Assembly: GCA_022559845.1 (NCBI GenBank)
Contig: JAHNEJ010001806.1
Location: 166,306 to 230,305 of the forward strand
Length of the DNA: 64,000 bases
Direction of reading: 5' to 3'
Source: Amorphophallus konjac
Lineage: Eukaryota > Streptophyta > Magnoliopsida > Alismatales > Araceae
Shown: in pieces, positions 23,307-33,968 of the stretch
Layout of the letters: the number at the start of each line of letters is the position of its first letter
How positions within the stretch are numbered: position 1 is the stretch's first letter
Notes under the pieces: generated by a model
The model's input: only the letters and a program-made list of their open reading frames with translations
Database searches by the model: none
What the model was told of the DNA's origin: nothing
Position numbers and translations under genes: made by a program

Positions 23307-23610
23307 AAGTGTCGACTCTTGGAGTCGACACTTGTAGCCCAGTTTGCTACCTGGGCGCAACATGCTGCAAGTGTCGACTCCAAGAGTCGACACATACAGT
23401 CCAGAGAGCGCTTTCTACTGCAGACAGAACCTCCGCCAAAATGTGTCGACTCTGAGAGTCGACACTTTCGACTGGATTTTTGTTTCTTTGCTCGAAACAG
23501 AACTCTCGATGAAATGTGTCGACTGTGAGAGTCGACACTTTCACCATGTGTTCAGATTTTATTCTTTGACAGAACACCCGTGAACAAGAGTCGACTCCAA
23601 GAGTCGACAC
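23307..23610. repeat. Array of five GTCGAC palindromes at about 72-bp spacing
   Basis: Five hairpin-capable units lie at 23307-23333, 23371-23393, 23443-23465, 23516-23538 and 23588-23610. Each has the form GTGTCGACTC-NNN-GAGTCGACAC (the first has longer arms, the fifth lacks part of the left arm, and the fourth has TG in place of TC at the end of its left arm). In every unit the two GTCGAC cores start 13 bp apart. Spacer sequences differ. The layout resembles palindrome arrays in Sirevirus LTRs; the host element was not recognised. Confidence 0.9.
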
Positions 23611-23619
23611 TTGTCCCGG

Positions 23620-24630
23620 GCGTCCGGAAACGGGACATCTTTAATTAGTTCTCATTCCAACTGTAATGAATAAACTATTAAAATATGTAAATCCAAACTA
23701 GTACTTTAATCACTCAAGTTCTGAATCTAAAGTGCTATATATACTTAAATTCGACTTTATTTTCTCTCCCTGTGTGCGTAAGAAGCTACCCACATGTGCA
23801 AATCACTATTGACCCTAAATGCAAAGTGTTTCCTACATGTATATTGTCAACACTTACAAACTAATGAGCATTATTCTCGAGGTGATTTTTCTACATATGA
23901 AAACCTCCCATAAAGACATACCTCATCTTACATCTAACTTATATATTAAATAACACTCAAAGAAAAAAATGTAACACTCTCATTTCCCTACCTATAGAAG
24001 GGTGGGGAACCTTCTCTCATCACATTAATGAACTAGAGAGAGAGAGTATAATTCAGGCAAGTATATATATATATATAGAGAGAGAGAGAGACTTGAGTGT
24101 GTGTAATTAAGGTATTTATAAAAAAGAGACTGAGTAAGTGAGATAGAGGATGTGACGTCAGTGAAGGGGGGAAAGGGAGAAAGATAAAAAAATTAACTAG
24201 ATTTGAAGGCGGATATATACTCCACAAACATTGGATCTTAACTACATTTGAGAAATACTCGTTGCATATATCATCGTGTGTACTTGTATCGTGTCCTCTT
24301 TCATACTCTCCTTTTATTAATCTACGGTTGTGCGAATTCGATGAATGTAGTATGTACTATAATTAATCTGGGTTCGTACAATTAGGTGTATGTGTTATGT
24401 ATTAAGCGGAGTTAAAAGATCACACCTATATTGAGATTTGAACTTGTTGAACATTGCAGAAAGTATTAGTACTCGAATATGAAAGTTCATTGAATCGGTC
24501 CGCCCACTAGCTATGCTCCCTAGAGCCACCGTTATTCATCGCCCAACTACTCCGCTAGATTTCTCGTCATAAAAAAACCTTCCTTTTCCCGAATCCAAAG
24601 AATACCTACATTTGATTAACATTGATGTAA
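23620..24630. other. AT-rich intergenic sequence
   Basis: No gene was seen. A (TA)n/(GA)n microsatellite is at about 24062-24092. Nothing else was identified. Confidence 0.6.
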
Positions 24631-25779
24631 CACTACCAGAAAATATAATCAATAAATTAATTTATATGCTTTATTTGCCCCTCCCATCACCCTAACAATA
24701 AATCTATTTAAGATTACAGAAATTAAAATAAATTGAAACAACATATAAAAATAAAATTAATTTTTACTTACTGTTTATTCGTAAAAAAACTTTGATTCTT
24801 TCGTTCCCGTCCTCTCGACCGATTATCCTACCATGAATAAAAAATATATTAAATAAAATAAAATAAAATTAATTTATCTAATTCACACACTGAGGGTGAG
24901 AGAGGGCGGGAGCAGGGAGGGGGAGGGAGGCCAACGGGAGAGGGAGAGAGGGCGGGAGCAGGGAGGGGGAGGGGGGCCAACAGTGCGTGTGTCTGTGTTT
25001 GTGCGTGCGTGTGTACGTGTGTGAGTGTGTCTGTGAGGGGGAGGGGGGGTCAATTGGAGAGGGAGAGAGGGCGAGGGAGGGGGGTTGCCAACACAGAGAG
25101 GGAGAGGGACAGGACCGTGAGAGGGGGAGGGAGAACGGGAGAGGGAGGGGGTCGACCACCCCCGGCCGGTGCCTCCTCGGCCGGGTGAGCGCCTCCTCTG
25201 TCGAGTGTGTGCGTGAGAGGGAGTGATGGAGCGGGAGAGGGAGACTAAGAGGGGGAGAGGGAGAGTGTTACAGAGAGAGGGAGAGGGAGAGGGATCGAGA
25301 GGGTTTACCTACCGAAGTGAGGATGGCGACGGCGAGTTTCGACCGGTGATCGAGGATGAGGACGGCGACGGCGAGGACGACCACGGCCAGCGACGACGAG
25401 GAGGACAACGACGGCGACGGCTCCGGCGGCGACGGCGGTAGGGAGATGGACAAAAGAGAGAATGAGAGGGAGAGTGGGGGGAAGTGTGACAGGGAGTGGC
25501 GGGGAGGGGCCGATTTGGGCGGGGGATTTCGTGATTTTCAGACGGCATTTCAGATGAACCTTATTTAAAATCTGAAATTTTAATTAATTTCAGACGGAAT
25601 AGTTTTCGTCTGAATATAAGTCTCAAATTGAGATGGATAGTGCGACAAATAATTATCTGTCTGAAATAGAGATGGAAAATTTCAGACGAAATCTATTTCG
25701 TCTGAAATTCAGACGGATATTGAGACTCAAATAATTTCGTCTGAAATTCCCGTCGCTAACATCGTCTTTTCTTGTAGTG
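24631..25779. mobile_element. Candidate non-autonomous CACTA element (right end clear, left end tentative)
   Basis: The right end read on the minus strand starts CACTACAAGAAAA, the plant CACTA terminus. It is preceded internally (25536-25750) by repeated TTTCAGACG / CGTCTGAAA motifs in both orientations, as expected of CACTA subterminal repeats. A possible left end, CACTACCAGAAAA, is at 24631 (12 of 13 match), but the 3-bp flanks (TAA and ATA) do not agree and no subterminal motifs follow it. Left boundary uncertain. Confidence 0.45.
24890..25300. repeat. GA-rich low-complexity tract with a 44-bp duplication
   Basis: Purine-rich (GAGAGGGAG) sequence. A segment of about 44 bp containing GGGCGGGAGCAGGGAGG occurs at about 24905 and 24950. 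A GTGTG-rich stretch lies at 24983-25035. Open frames on both strands here are compositional artefacts. Confidence 0.75.
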
Positions 25780-26247
25780 ATAAGATCACCTAGTTGACTC
25801 TGAGGAATATGAAGTCGAGAGGATCACTTACCAAGATAGGAATGCAACTAAAGTATATAATGAATAGTCCTATGCGTACTGGAGTGCAATGCAATTTCTA
25901 GCCTAAATACTAACAAACAATATGGAAACAACAATATGAATATGAACAGTAACAGGGAGGAGAACAAACATCACCCAGAAATCATGAGGAATGATAAAAT
26001 AATGAACAGAAGAGATGTACCTTGGGATGTGTACCTGAGTGCATGTCAATGTCGAAGGAGAACTGCTATCTGATGGATGCGGTTTTTGAGGAACCACTTT
26101 CAACCAGGGAGCAAAAACAGTAGAAACAGAAATGAAAAGTTCGATAAAATCATGATGAATGATAGACAATATGAACGGAAGCAGGTCAGATAGCACACAA
26201 CATGATGGGCGCTAGGTGTCCCATCGTGATCGCCAAAAAACTAGGGG

Positions 26248-27664
26248 TGTAGATAATGAAAAGATCACCACGAGTGAGCAATGAATAAAATACCAGCATA
26301 CGATAATACCACCTCAACAATAATCAACAACAAGAGAGAAAAAATAATGGAATTAAACTAAGCACATGCCGTAGGCGTGGAGCAAATAGTAATAGGTAAG
26401 GAAAAGAAACACACGCCGTGGGCGTGGAGCAACTATGAAGAAAGCAACAAGAAAGAAAGGAGGTGATATGTACCAATCAATGATCCGTGATCGCCACCAA
26501 TGTAAGCAACACAGAAGGAACTGCGTTACGCACCATGGAAAGAGGTGGAATGAAGGTGCACTCGCAAGCGGGGAAGAGAGTCAGGCACAGGACAGAATGC
26601 GGTCTGTCAAGGGCCGCTGTCTGAAGAAAGCGGTCTCGGGGTAGTCGCGATCAACACCTAGAAGATAGAACTATGAGAATTTGATCCTCCCTCCCTTTCA
26701 GCCGGCCAAAAGGGATGGGCCTCGTGTCAAAGATGATGTAGACCTGCAAAAGAAAGTAAGGAACACAAGAAATAAACCCAATTAAACTTGGAACCGTGCA
26801 ATATCTATGAACCAACAAAGAGCTAAATGCATAACCGGAAGGGACCATACCTGGGTGTTGGTGGTTTTTTACCACGGTAGGGTGTTTAAAGACTAAGTGG
26901 ATGTGTGTAAACGTGCTATGAATGTAGAGGAACGTGGGAGGAAGAAGATAAAAGATGCTATGATGATGCAAGAAGAAAGAAGGAACAACTATGAAATAAA
27001 ACACTAAAAACTGAATACTCACTGGCCTAAACCACACTATGATGCAGAAAACAATGCTCCATGGTTGAAACTCGCAATAAGATGCGGCAGCACTTCGTGG
27101 CGAGCTCCAAAGATGCTCCTCCCGTGAGCATGAAGCCAAAGGGTGCTATTTATAGACCCTTCAAATCCTAGCTCGAGTTCGAGGGATAAATCCAGAAAAT
27201 GGGCTTTGGAACCTGATAAATATCGAAGATAATACCAACATCAATCCTCTGGAACGATTAGGACTCGATGGGGATAGAATTCTTTAAGGAAAGACCTAGA
27301 ACTAGGACTCTCCTCCATCCACGGATGGAGAAAAAGAGACCAACTTGGGCAGGACTCTCCGTCCAAGAACGCGGTTGCTCGATGGACCGCTACCAGTAAG
27401 TAGCGGTTTGTAGACCAACCGCGACCTGGGCGACCGTTTAAATAGATAAAATGCCCGTATTTATCATGAAATCCGATGACATCTAAGCCCATTAAGCCTA
27501 GATAACGAAGCCTGCAGGTACCAAGCCCAACCAGGGAGATAGACCCAAAGAAATAGGCTCACAATCAATCCAAAGCGACCCAATAAACAATGAATAACAT
27601 GGGACATCATAACAATAAGGATAAGAAAATAACCCAACTCGTAGGCATAAAACGGGTGTCAACA
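26248..27664 (-). mobile_element. Tat-like gypsy LTR (LTR-1), probably a 5' LTR in minus orientation
   Basis: On the minus strand it starts TGTTGACACCCG, a start style common in Tat-lineage gypsy LTRs, has CTATAAATAG at 27146-27155 as a TATA box, and appears to end ...CATTATCTACA at 26248. Just beyond (to the left) is TTTTTTGGCGATCACGATGGG, which looks like a primer-binding site starting TGG. The right flank has no convincing polypurine tract. It shares several blocks with LTR-2 (30650-32400), for example GCCGGCCA...GGGATGGGCCTCGTG. No TSD was found. The family call rests on end motifs only. Confidence 0.45.
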
Positions 27665-28873
27665 GGGACATGTCCAAAAAGGCATGCCTCCAAACAATTG
27701 TACCTTGCTTTCTCGTTCAACGAATGAAAACCCATTTGCTCCCACTGTGCCATTGAGTGGTTTCCTGTATGAACTATTGGACTCCAGGGTCTTGCGTGGT
27801 TCCCAGATGTGTGTATTCTCAAACCGTCGTGTCTGTGCTAGTGAAGCAGTTGAGTAATTGACCCCGTGATCGACGCAGTCTTCGATGCTGGTGCCTTGGC
27901 TTCTGTTGGTCGATTAAGGATGGGCTTTTCACATGATCTTCAGGAGGTGGCCCTTCTGCTATAACTAGGGTCTTCCAAGGGGGCCCTGAGTAGTAGAGGT
28001 TGCAATGGTTCTTCGCCTTGGGGAGTTTCCTATGTGTTGAAGGATGTCGCTCCAAGCGTCGAGGTCTTCAGCGAGTGAGAATGAGGAGTCCTCCAAGCGT
28101 CCCCGCCTTCGAGAAGAGCCACTGCCTGGTGCGCGTCCGTCTCTAACCACGTTGAGATCTCAAGCAAAAGAGGAGTCTTATGCCTTCCAGAGGAGTTACC
28201 TGGCAGGTTGACAGGTCGCTCTGTACAAGGTCCACCCACTGTATGACCTGAAGTTGGCGTTAAGTCTCCTCCCTGATATGTTTGGACTTGAATCCGATGA
28301 CTAGGACTTGTTTGTACTCCCCCTCCTTCTTTATGCAATGAATGGTTCTCCTCCGTTCTCCTTTTTCTTGCTCATGCGATCGCCACACTTTATTTTTTCT
28401 TCTTTCTTTTTGTGGCTAGATGCACAATGCTACAAGATTCATGAGGAGACGAGGCTGTTACACTTGTCCTAGTCCACCTTAGTTCTATTAGGTCCCATTG
28501 GCTCCAAGTGTATCGACTGGATAGATCTTGGCCTGACTCTGGCGAGCGACATGTGGTCCATCATCACGTTTTTGACTAGATGGATCCTGGCCTAGGTCTG
28601 TTGAGTGGCATATAGCCCACCATCGGTTCATCATTCTGAGGGCCTCTCGGCCCATCGTTATTGCCAACTTCTTGGCCAGCTCTAGCGATCGGTGCGGTTT
28701 GCCTATCCGATGAACGAGAGTCTGTTGTTCCGAGTGACCGATTGGTCACTTCTCCCTAAGGAGCTGGCTAGTTGCCCCCCCCCCCATTGTTGGGGCTTCT
28801 CGACCTGACTCTGGCGAGGATCGCGGCTTGCTTTCCAACAGACATAAGTCCAGAGACTTTATTTTTGAGGGGC
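27665..28873. other. Unassigned repeat-like sequence
   Basis: GC-moderate sequence with short frames on the minus strand (for example 28030-28338) and phrases such as GACTCTGGCGAG that recur at about 28530 and 28810. It looks like decayed retrotransposon internal sequence, but no gag, protease, RT, RNase H or integrase motif was seen. A poly-C run is at 28766-28778. Confidence 0.4.
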
Positions 28874-29395
28874 TGTTATGTCCTTCTCCCCGATCAGGGG
28901 TGTGCTGGTTAGCCTTCCTCTAGGAGGTATCAAATACCACCCGTCAGTTTGGAGGGAGCTAGGTAGTCACGTCTCCCGAGGGAGTTGGCTAATTAGTCTC
29001 TCTCTTGGAAGCGTGGCGCTACCCACATGGTCCCTATAAATAAGAAGGGACGTTACAAAGTAGTGGGCTCCTGACCCTTCATTAATAATAGGGCTTTAGG
29101 TTTACGGAGTTCTAGGTGTGAGAGACTTCTCGGCCATCGAGCGTGACGAGCTTGTATGCCCTTGTGGACGCACTTATTTTTATCGACCGGTTTATTGCTG
29201 TTCATTTATTGGTTTATTAAGTGTGTGGGCGTGCCAGTCACAAAGTGACAATTTATTCAGACTTCGAGGAAGCCCTTGGTGCGCTCGATCTGACTTGGTC
29301 AGACGATTGTATGGTTCGGGTTGGGATCGAAACCCACCATGCCATAAAGGTCACGACGTTAATTACATCTCCCATACGGGAGAACACCCTTGATT
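28874..29395 (+). mobile_element. Possible LTR fragment
   Basis: A purine run TTTTGAGGGGC is directly followed by TGTTATGTCC, the layout of a polypurine tract and LTR start. CCCTATAAATAAG (TATA box) follows at 29033-29045, about 160 bp in. The 3' end and any TSD were not found, so the right boundary is arbitrary. Confidence 0.3.
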
Positions 29396-30365
29396 AATCG
29401 CCAGGAATAAGGGCCTCGTGGCCTGAAAGACTATGTTAATGGAAACATGACGACATCGATCTTGAGTCACATGAAAAGCCCTACGTCTAGGGAAAAGCAT
29501 TCGAAATATCACTCATGGACCATTTCATGTTCGGACGAAAATCCGTATTAAAAGTGCCACGAAGCCACAAATGATCCTCGGGGGGATATCTGCTAGAGAA
29601 ACGGCAAGTTCAATATTTGATGAAAGCTATGCTGGACCTCGATGAGGAAGTGGGCCTGACCTTAAGAAGATATTGTCCCAAAGCAAAGTTGACTCAAGGC
29701 CATGGTCGGGGCAATTCCCGAGGCACGAGTCCGACTTGTGGGGGTAGCATTAATATTCCAATGCCCGGGCGAGGGGAGGTGAGATTCTCCGAATTGCACA
29801 GTGACGTGTGTGTTCTGCATTTTTACCTTATTGCTTTTGGTTCTGTTTGAGTGTAGATTTTATTCCATTAACGTGTGTTGTCTCCCCCTTTTTTATCGTA
29901 TTTTGATTATATTATCATGACTTCCCCCTTTTATTATTTATATTCTTTTATTATTGGTTCTGTGGTGTATTAACAAAGAGTTTTAGGCAATGCTCATGTT
30001 TACATGATGCTTTGATGCATAGGCAGAGTGGAGCTTAAGGTGGGAACTTGATATGTTCTAATCTGCAGTAAGTACATGATGGTCTCTTCAATTTTTGCTT
30101 GGGCGGTTTAGTGGAGGGTCTTCATACAATGTACACGGCCCTATTTATGCAAGCTTTGATTCAATCAGTTTAATGCATGCATGGGGGAGGGGGTGCTTTC
30201 TTTTTTATTCATGAAATGCACAAGGGAAGCTTGCATTATCTCCTTTTATCCTTTTTCTTCTTTTTCTTTTTATTATTTTAATCATGGTAAAAATGCGACA
30301 GTGTCTCCCCTATACCCGAGCACTAGAAGAGGGTGGTGAAGGCAAGTTAAGAGTGTGCCCGATAG
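29396..30365. other. Unassigned intergenic sequence
   Basis: No domain-bearing frame and no recognised repeat. T-rich tracts lie at about 29880-29960 and 30240-30280. Confidence 0.5.
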
Positions 30366-30635
30366 AGGTGGATTGGGTGTGCCGGGTAGAAGGTTAAAGG
30401 GTGTGCCGGGGCCAAAAGGTGTGCCGGGTAGGGGGTTAAAGAGTGTGCCAGGTAAAGGGCCAAAAGGTGTGCCGAGCAGGGGGTTAAAGGGTGTGCCAGG
30501 TAAAGGGCCCAAAGGTGTGCCGGGTAGGGGGTTAAAGGGTGTGCCGGGTAAAGGGCCCAAAGGTGTGCCGGTTAAGGGTGGATTGAGTGTGCCGGGTAGA
30601 AGGCCGAGAAAGTGTGCCGGGCAAAGGGGTTGATT
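30366..30635 (+). repeat. 24-bp minisatellite, about 11 units
   Basis: GTGTGCC marks unit starts at 30377, 30401, 30419, 30443, 30467, 30491, 30515, 30539, 30563, 30587 and 30612. The step is 24 bp throughout, except one shortened 18-bp unit and one 25-bp step. Two unit types alternate in the middle: one with GGGTAGGGGGTTAAAGG and one with GGGTAAAGGGCCCAAAGG. Because 24 is a multiple of three, both strands stay open (VPGKGPKG-like on plus, PLPGTPFG-like on minus). I see no start context or flanking domain that would make either a protein. Confidence 0.9.
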
Positions 30636-30649
30636 GGTGTTGACATGTT

Positions 30650-32400
30650 TTTCCTTCTCTCTTCTTTTGTATCCTTCCAATCCCTCAACTATATCAATAT
30701 AAGAAATAATGAGCTGAAAATAAAAGGGTGGAGGGACGCAAGTATGATCGTGATCGCCATCAAGGTTCCAGAATGTAAAATGAGCACACTCGTACCTTGG
30801 AAAGGAAGACACTCACCTGAAGAATAGCACTGCGAAGATGAACGGCTAGGGGAGAACCGCCCTGTTAACTGAACGGTCGCTCGACAGACCGCTCACCAGT
30901 GCTGAAGGAATGCGGGATGAAGCCTGACCTGACAATGGAACGGTCCAGAAGAGGCCGCAGAAGGACGTAGGATGATTCTGAGAAGACCGCCCTAGTTCTC
31001 GAACGGACAGGAGGACGACCGCCCAACTCCACCAGGTCTTAAACTGTAGGATCCAGACCTCCACCCCTTCCGGCCGGCCAGAGGGGATGGGCCTCGTGCT
31101 AGTGCGCTGCTGACCTGCAAAACACAGTGAAGGCCACGAAAGAAAAACCCAAATCAGAACTATGAAGTGTAGTAACTGGAAAAGAACATGAAAATGAACA
31201 AACTACCATGGACTGGGGGATACCTTGGAGGTTTTTAAACCCCTAGGGGCGTGAAAAATAGTAGGAAGGTATGTGAAATGATGTGCAATGAAGAAAAACG
31301 TGGAGGGGAGAACGGAGAGAAAGAAGCATGCAATGAACGAGACGACGGGTGGAACTATCAAAACCAAAGACTCAAACACAATTACTCCCTGAACCGGAGG
31401 CCTGAGTGGACGTAGAAGGCCTCCCTCCTTGACTGTAGGTCGCTCTGGAATTCGACAGGGCTTCGTCGTGACCTTAAAATTTCCCCCCTTTCAAAGCTTG
31501 GCCTTAGGGTCTATTTATAGAGCCTAACAAGTCTAGCCCTGAAATTAGGGTTTCTAGTGAAAATCAACTCGAGATATCAATATAAAACTCGTAGATAATG
31601 GAATTATCTTCCAACCAGTTCAAACGGCACCCCATTTGGTGGAGTATCCGCAGAGAAATGGGTGGAACAAATCAAGCATAAAACCACGGATGGAGAGAGA
31701 AAAACCCTAAAATCCTTCAGAGATCAGACCATTGCGCGGTCGTGCGATAGACCGCCTAGGATATTACGCGGCCTGAGACCAGACCGTCCCATGCTGTCGG
31801 TGGAAATTCGATAAATCAGAAATATTATCCAAATATCCATCGAACTGACCGATAATTTCACCGTTGGACTCTCATGGATTGAACGGTCTAATGATAGACC
31901 ACTCAATTCATGGGACAGCCCAAAACAAACCGTGTACAGCCTATCAGTGATAAACTCAACCACCTTAGATAAATAGATAATTATCTGAAAAACCAGCGAG
32001 ATTAGGACTCTGGGAACTGGACGTTCATGTGAACACCGTTCCATTATTTGGAGGGCTACACGTGGACCGTTTCACAGCTTGTCGGTGGACATTCAGAAAA
32101 TCACCTTAATATCCAATAAATATATAAACGGTTCACTTACAACTGCGCATTGACTGAACGGCCAAGCAACAGACTGTGCAATGCTGGATGTTTAAAAATT
32201 GATAAAATTTGATAAATCAAGCGAAATCAAGGCCCATTAAGTCCTGAATTGAAGTGGACCGAGTCAGGGAGGGAGGTACCCATAAAATAGGCCCAAGGTC
32301 AGACCTATAAATGGCCCAATGAGCAATGGACAACTCGAGGCACCAATAAATGATGGTAAAAGGAACAACTCAACTCATAGGCAAAAAACGGGTGTCAACA
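30650..32400 (-). mobile_element. Tat-like gypsy LTR (LTR-2), 3' LTR in minus orientation; left end uncertain
   Basis: On the minus strand it starts TGTTGACACCCG at 32400. Immediately before the start is a polypurine-like segment AAAGAGGACGTTAAAGAGGGACATC (split here as two runs, 32401-32425), so this is a 3' LTR. A TATA box CTATAAATAG lies at 31511-31520. It carries many ACGGTC...GACCG short inverted motifs (30866, 30940, 31740, 31885, 32150). It is related to LTR-1. The internal region (32401-32655) is cut by the Sirevirus insertion. Confidence 0.5.
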
Positions 32401-32655
32401 GATGTCCCTCTTTAACGTCCTCTTTGCAGGGGTGCGAGCGGAGGTGAAGCGAAAGCGAGATGGAACATGGAGATGAAGCGGAGCAGACTGAAAAGCGGGC
32501 GTTAAGGTAAAACGACACCCATTTTCTCGCCAACGAATTATAAGAATCTTCCTGAAAACTCTGAATCAAACACAAGGAATGATCGGACCAAAACGACACC
32601 AGTCTGGAGAAACTAACTAAACAAAAAGGAAAACACATGATCAACCTCATGGGGG
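32401..32655 (-). other. Internal 3' remnant of the LTR-2 element, up to the Sirevirus insertion
   Basis: The sequence upstream (on minus) of LTR-2. A frame of 105 codons is open across the LTR junction but shows no known domain. The continuation is expected on the other side of the Sirevirus, from 44130. Confidence 0.4.
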
Positions 32656-32660
32656 ACACA
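32656..32660 (+). repeat. Target-site duplication ACACA, left
   Basis: ACACA here is identical to 44125-44129. The 5-bp TSD defines the limits of the Sirevirus insertion. Confidence 0.9.
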
Positions 32661-33940
32661 TGTTGTGCATCCCTTAGTTTTGATGATGACAAAGGATATG
32701 TTTAATTGCTCCTTCAATGTAAAGTAATGAACTCATGACAATTTGATGATGACAAAAGATGTGTTTAACTAATTCAATGCAAATCTGATAGTTCAAGTAA
32801 TTTCAGGTATACTGAAGTACAAGTGAAATCAACAAATCAGAAGAAGTGTCAAAGGTTGCTTGTCGACCAGTGAAGTGGTCATTGTCGACCAACGAATCCA
32901 ACCAAACACAGCTCAAGTCCTTCTCGTTGTCGACCAAAGCCCTGCTCGTTGTCGACCACAAGCGATACAGCGTCCAGAACCGAAACTCAACTGAATTCAG
33001 TTCCTGTTCCTAGAAACCTGCAGGTTGTTGCTGCAGGTTGTTGGGCTGTTCAGATGATAAGATTCCGCACTGGATTTAAGGAGAGAATGCTATTTAGAAC
33101 CGGCCAAACCCAATCGAATATTCTGTTCAACCTTCTCCCTGTTTTTCAGCAGGTAATCCAACTGATTTACGCTCGATTTATAATCTGAGCGGGAAAAAGC
33201 TTCGGGCTTGAAAAAAAATAACTGAATAAAAAGAAAAAGAGGACTTAGAGCGGATGATGAGAACACAGAAGAGAAGCTAAGGAAAATCCACACAAAAAGG
33301 TTGTTTCTCTGACAAAGAAAAGAAGGAGTGGCGAGTGGCTCTCCGGCAATCAAAAAGCTGCGGAAGACTGAAGGTTTCTTCGTTGCTGCAGAAGGAAGAC
33401 GTGGCTCGAGGCTTTGTGAGTTCTAGCAGCAAAGCAGCTGAAGGCACCCGACTGGAAGTTCTACAGGGAGTCTATTCCTGTTACTTGGGTGATTAAGTCC
33501 CAGGCTGAATGCTTTACTATGTTACAAAAGTCGATATTCAGTCTTGTTGCATCCTCTTGCCTTCTCATCGTTCAACTTCTGTTTACAATAAGTGTCAAGC
33601 TGTGAGGCAGCGGATATAAGCTGTGTGTCAGCGGGAATAAGCTGTGCGTCAGCTGTGGCTTGGTTGAGATCAGAAGTTCTCAATTAGTGAAGCCTTGCTT
33701 GAGTTGAGCAAGGGGTGGACGTAAGTCTCGGGAAGAGACTGAACCACCTAAAAATTCTGTCTTGTGGTTTGCCTGTGGTGTGTGTGTGCTTTTCTACGTG
33801 TTTACTTTCAATCTTTGCTATCAGCGTTAGTTCTGTAATTCATTAAATTCTTGCGGTTTAAGTGGTCTTTATTTAATAAGTAAAAAAAGGGGGAAAGATC
33901 TATTCACCCCCCTCTAGATCTATTCAGTCCGTACTCAACA
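32661..33940 (+). repeat. 5' LTR of Sirevirus
   Basis: 1,280 bp, TGTTGTGCATCC...GTACTCAACA. It contains four GTCGAC motifs at 32862, 32884, 32929 and 32951, in two pairs each 22 bp apart. It is nearly identical to the 3' LTR at 42846-44124. Confidence 0.95.
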
Positions 33941-33942
33941 CG

Positions 33943-33954
33943 TGGTATCAGAGC
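33943..33954 (+). other. Primer-binding site of Sirevirus
   Basis: TGGTATCAGAGC two bases after the 5' LTR, complementary to the 3' end of plant initiator tRNA-Met; standard for copia. Confidence 0.9.
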
Positions 33955-33968
33955 CAAGTTCTCCGAAA

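Noticed and set aside
23307..23610. CRISPR-like array
   Set aside because: Repeats are palindromes with only five units in plant nuclear DNA, there are no cas genes, and the palindromes vary in arm and loop. It is read as an LTR-type palindrome array.
24631..25779. Confident complete CACTA transposon
   Set aside because: Only the right end is convincing; the 3-bp flanks disagree and the left end lacks subterminal repeats, so it is kept as a low-confidence feature only.
30355..30633. Collagen- or elastin-like gene
   Set aside because: The frame is a 24-bp minisatellite translated on either strand; no signal peptide, no start context, no non-repeat domain.
32949..33188. 79-codon frame, identical at 43134-43373
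   Set aside because: Lies inside both LTRs of the Sirevirus; duplicated because the LTRs are duplicated.
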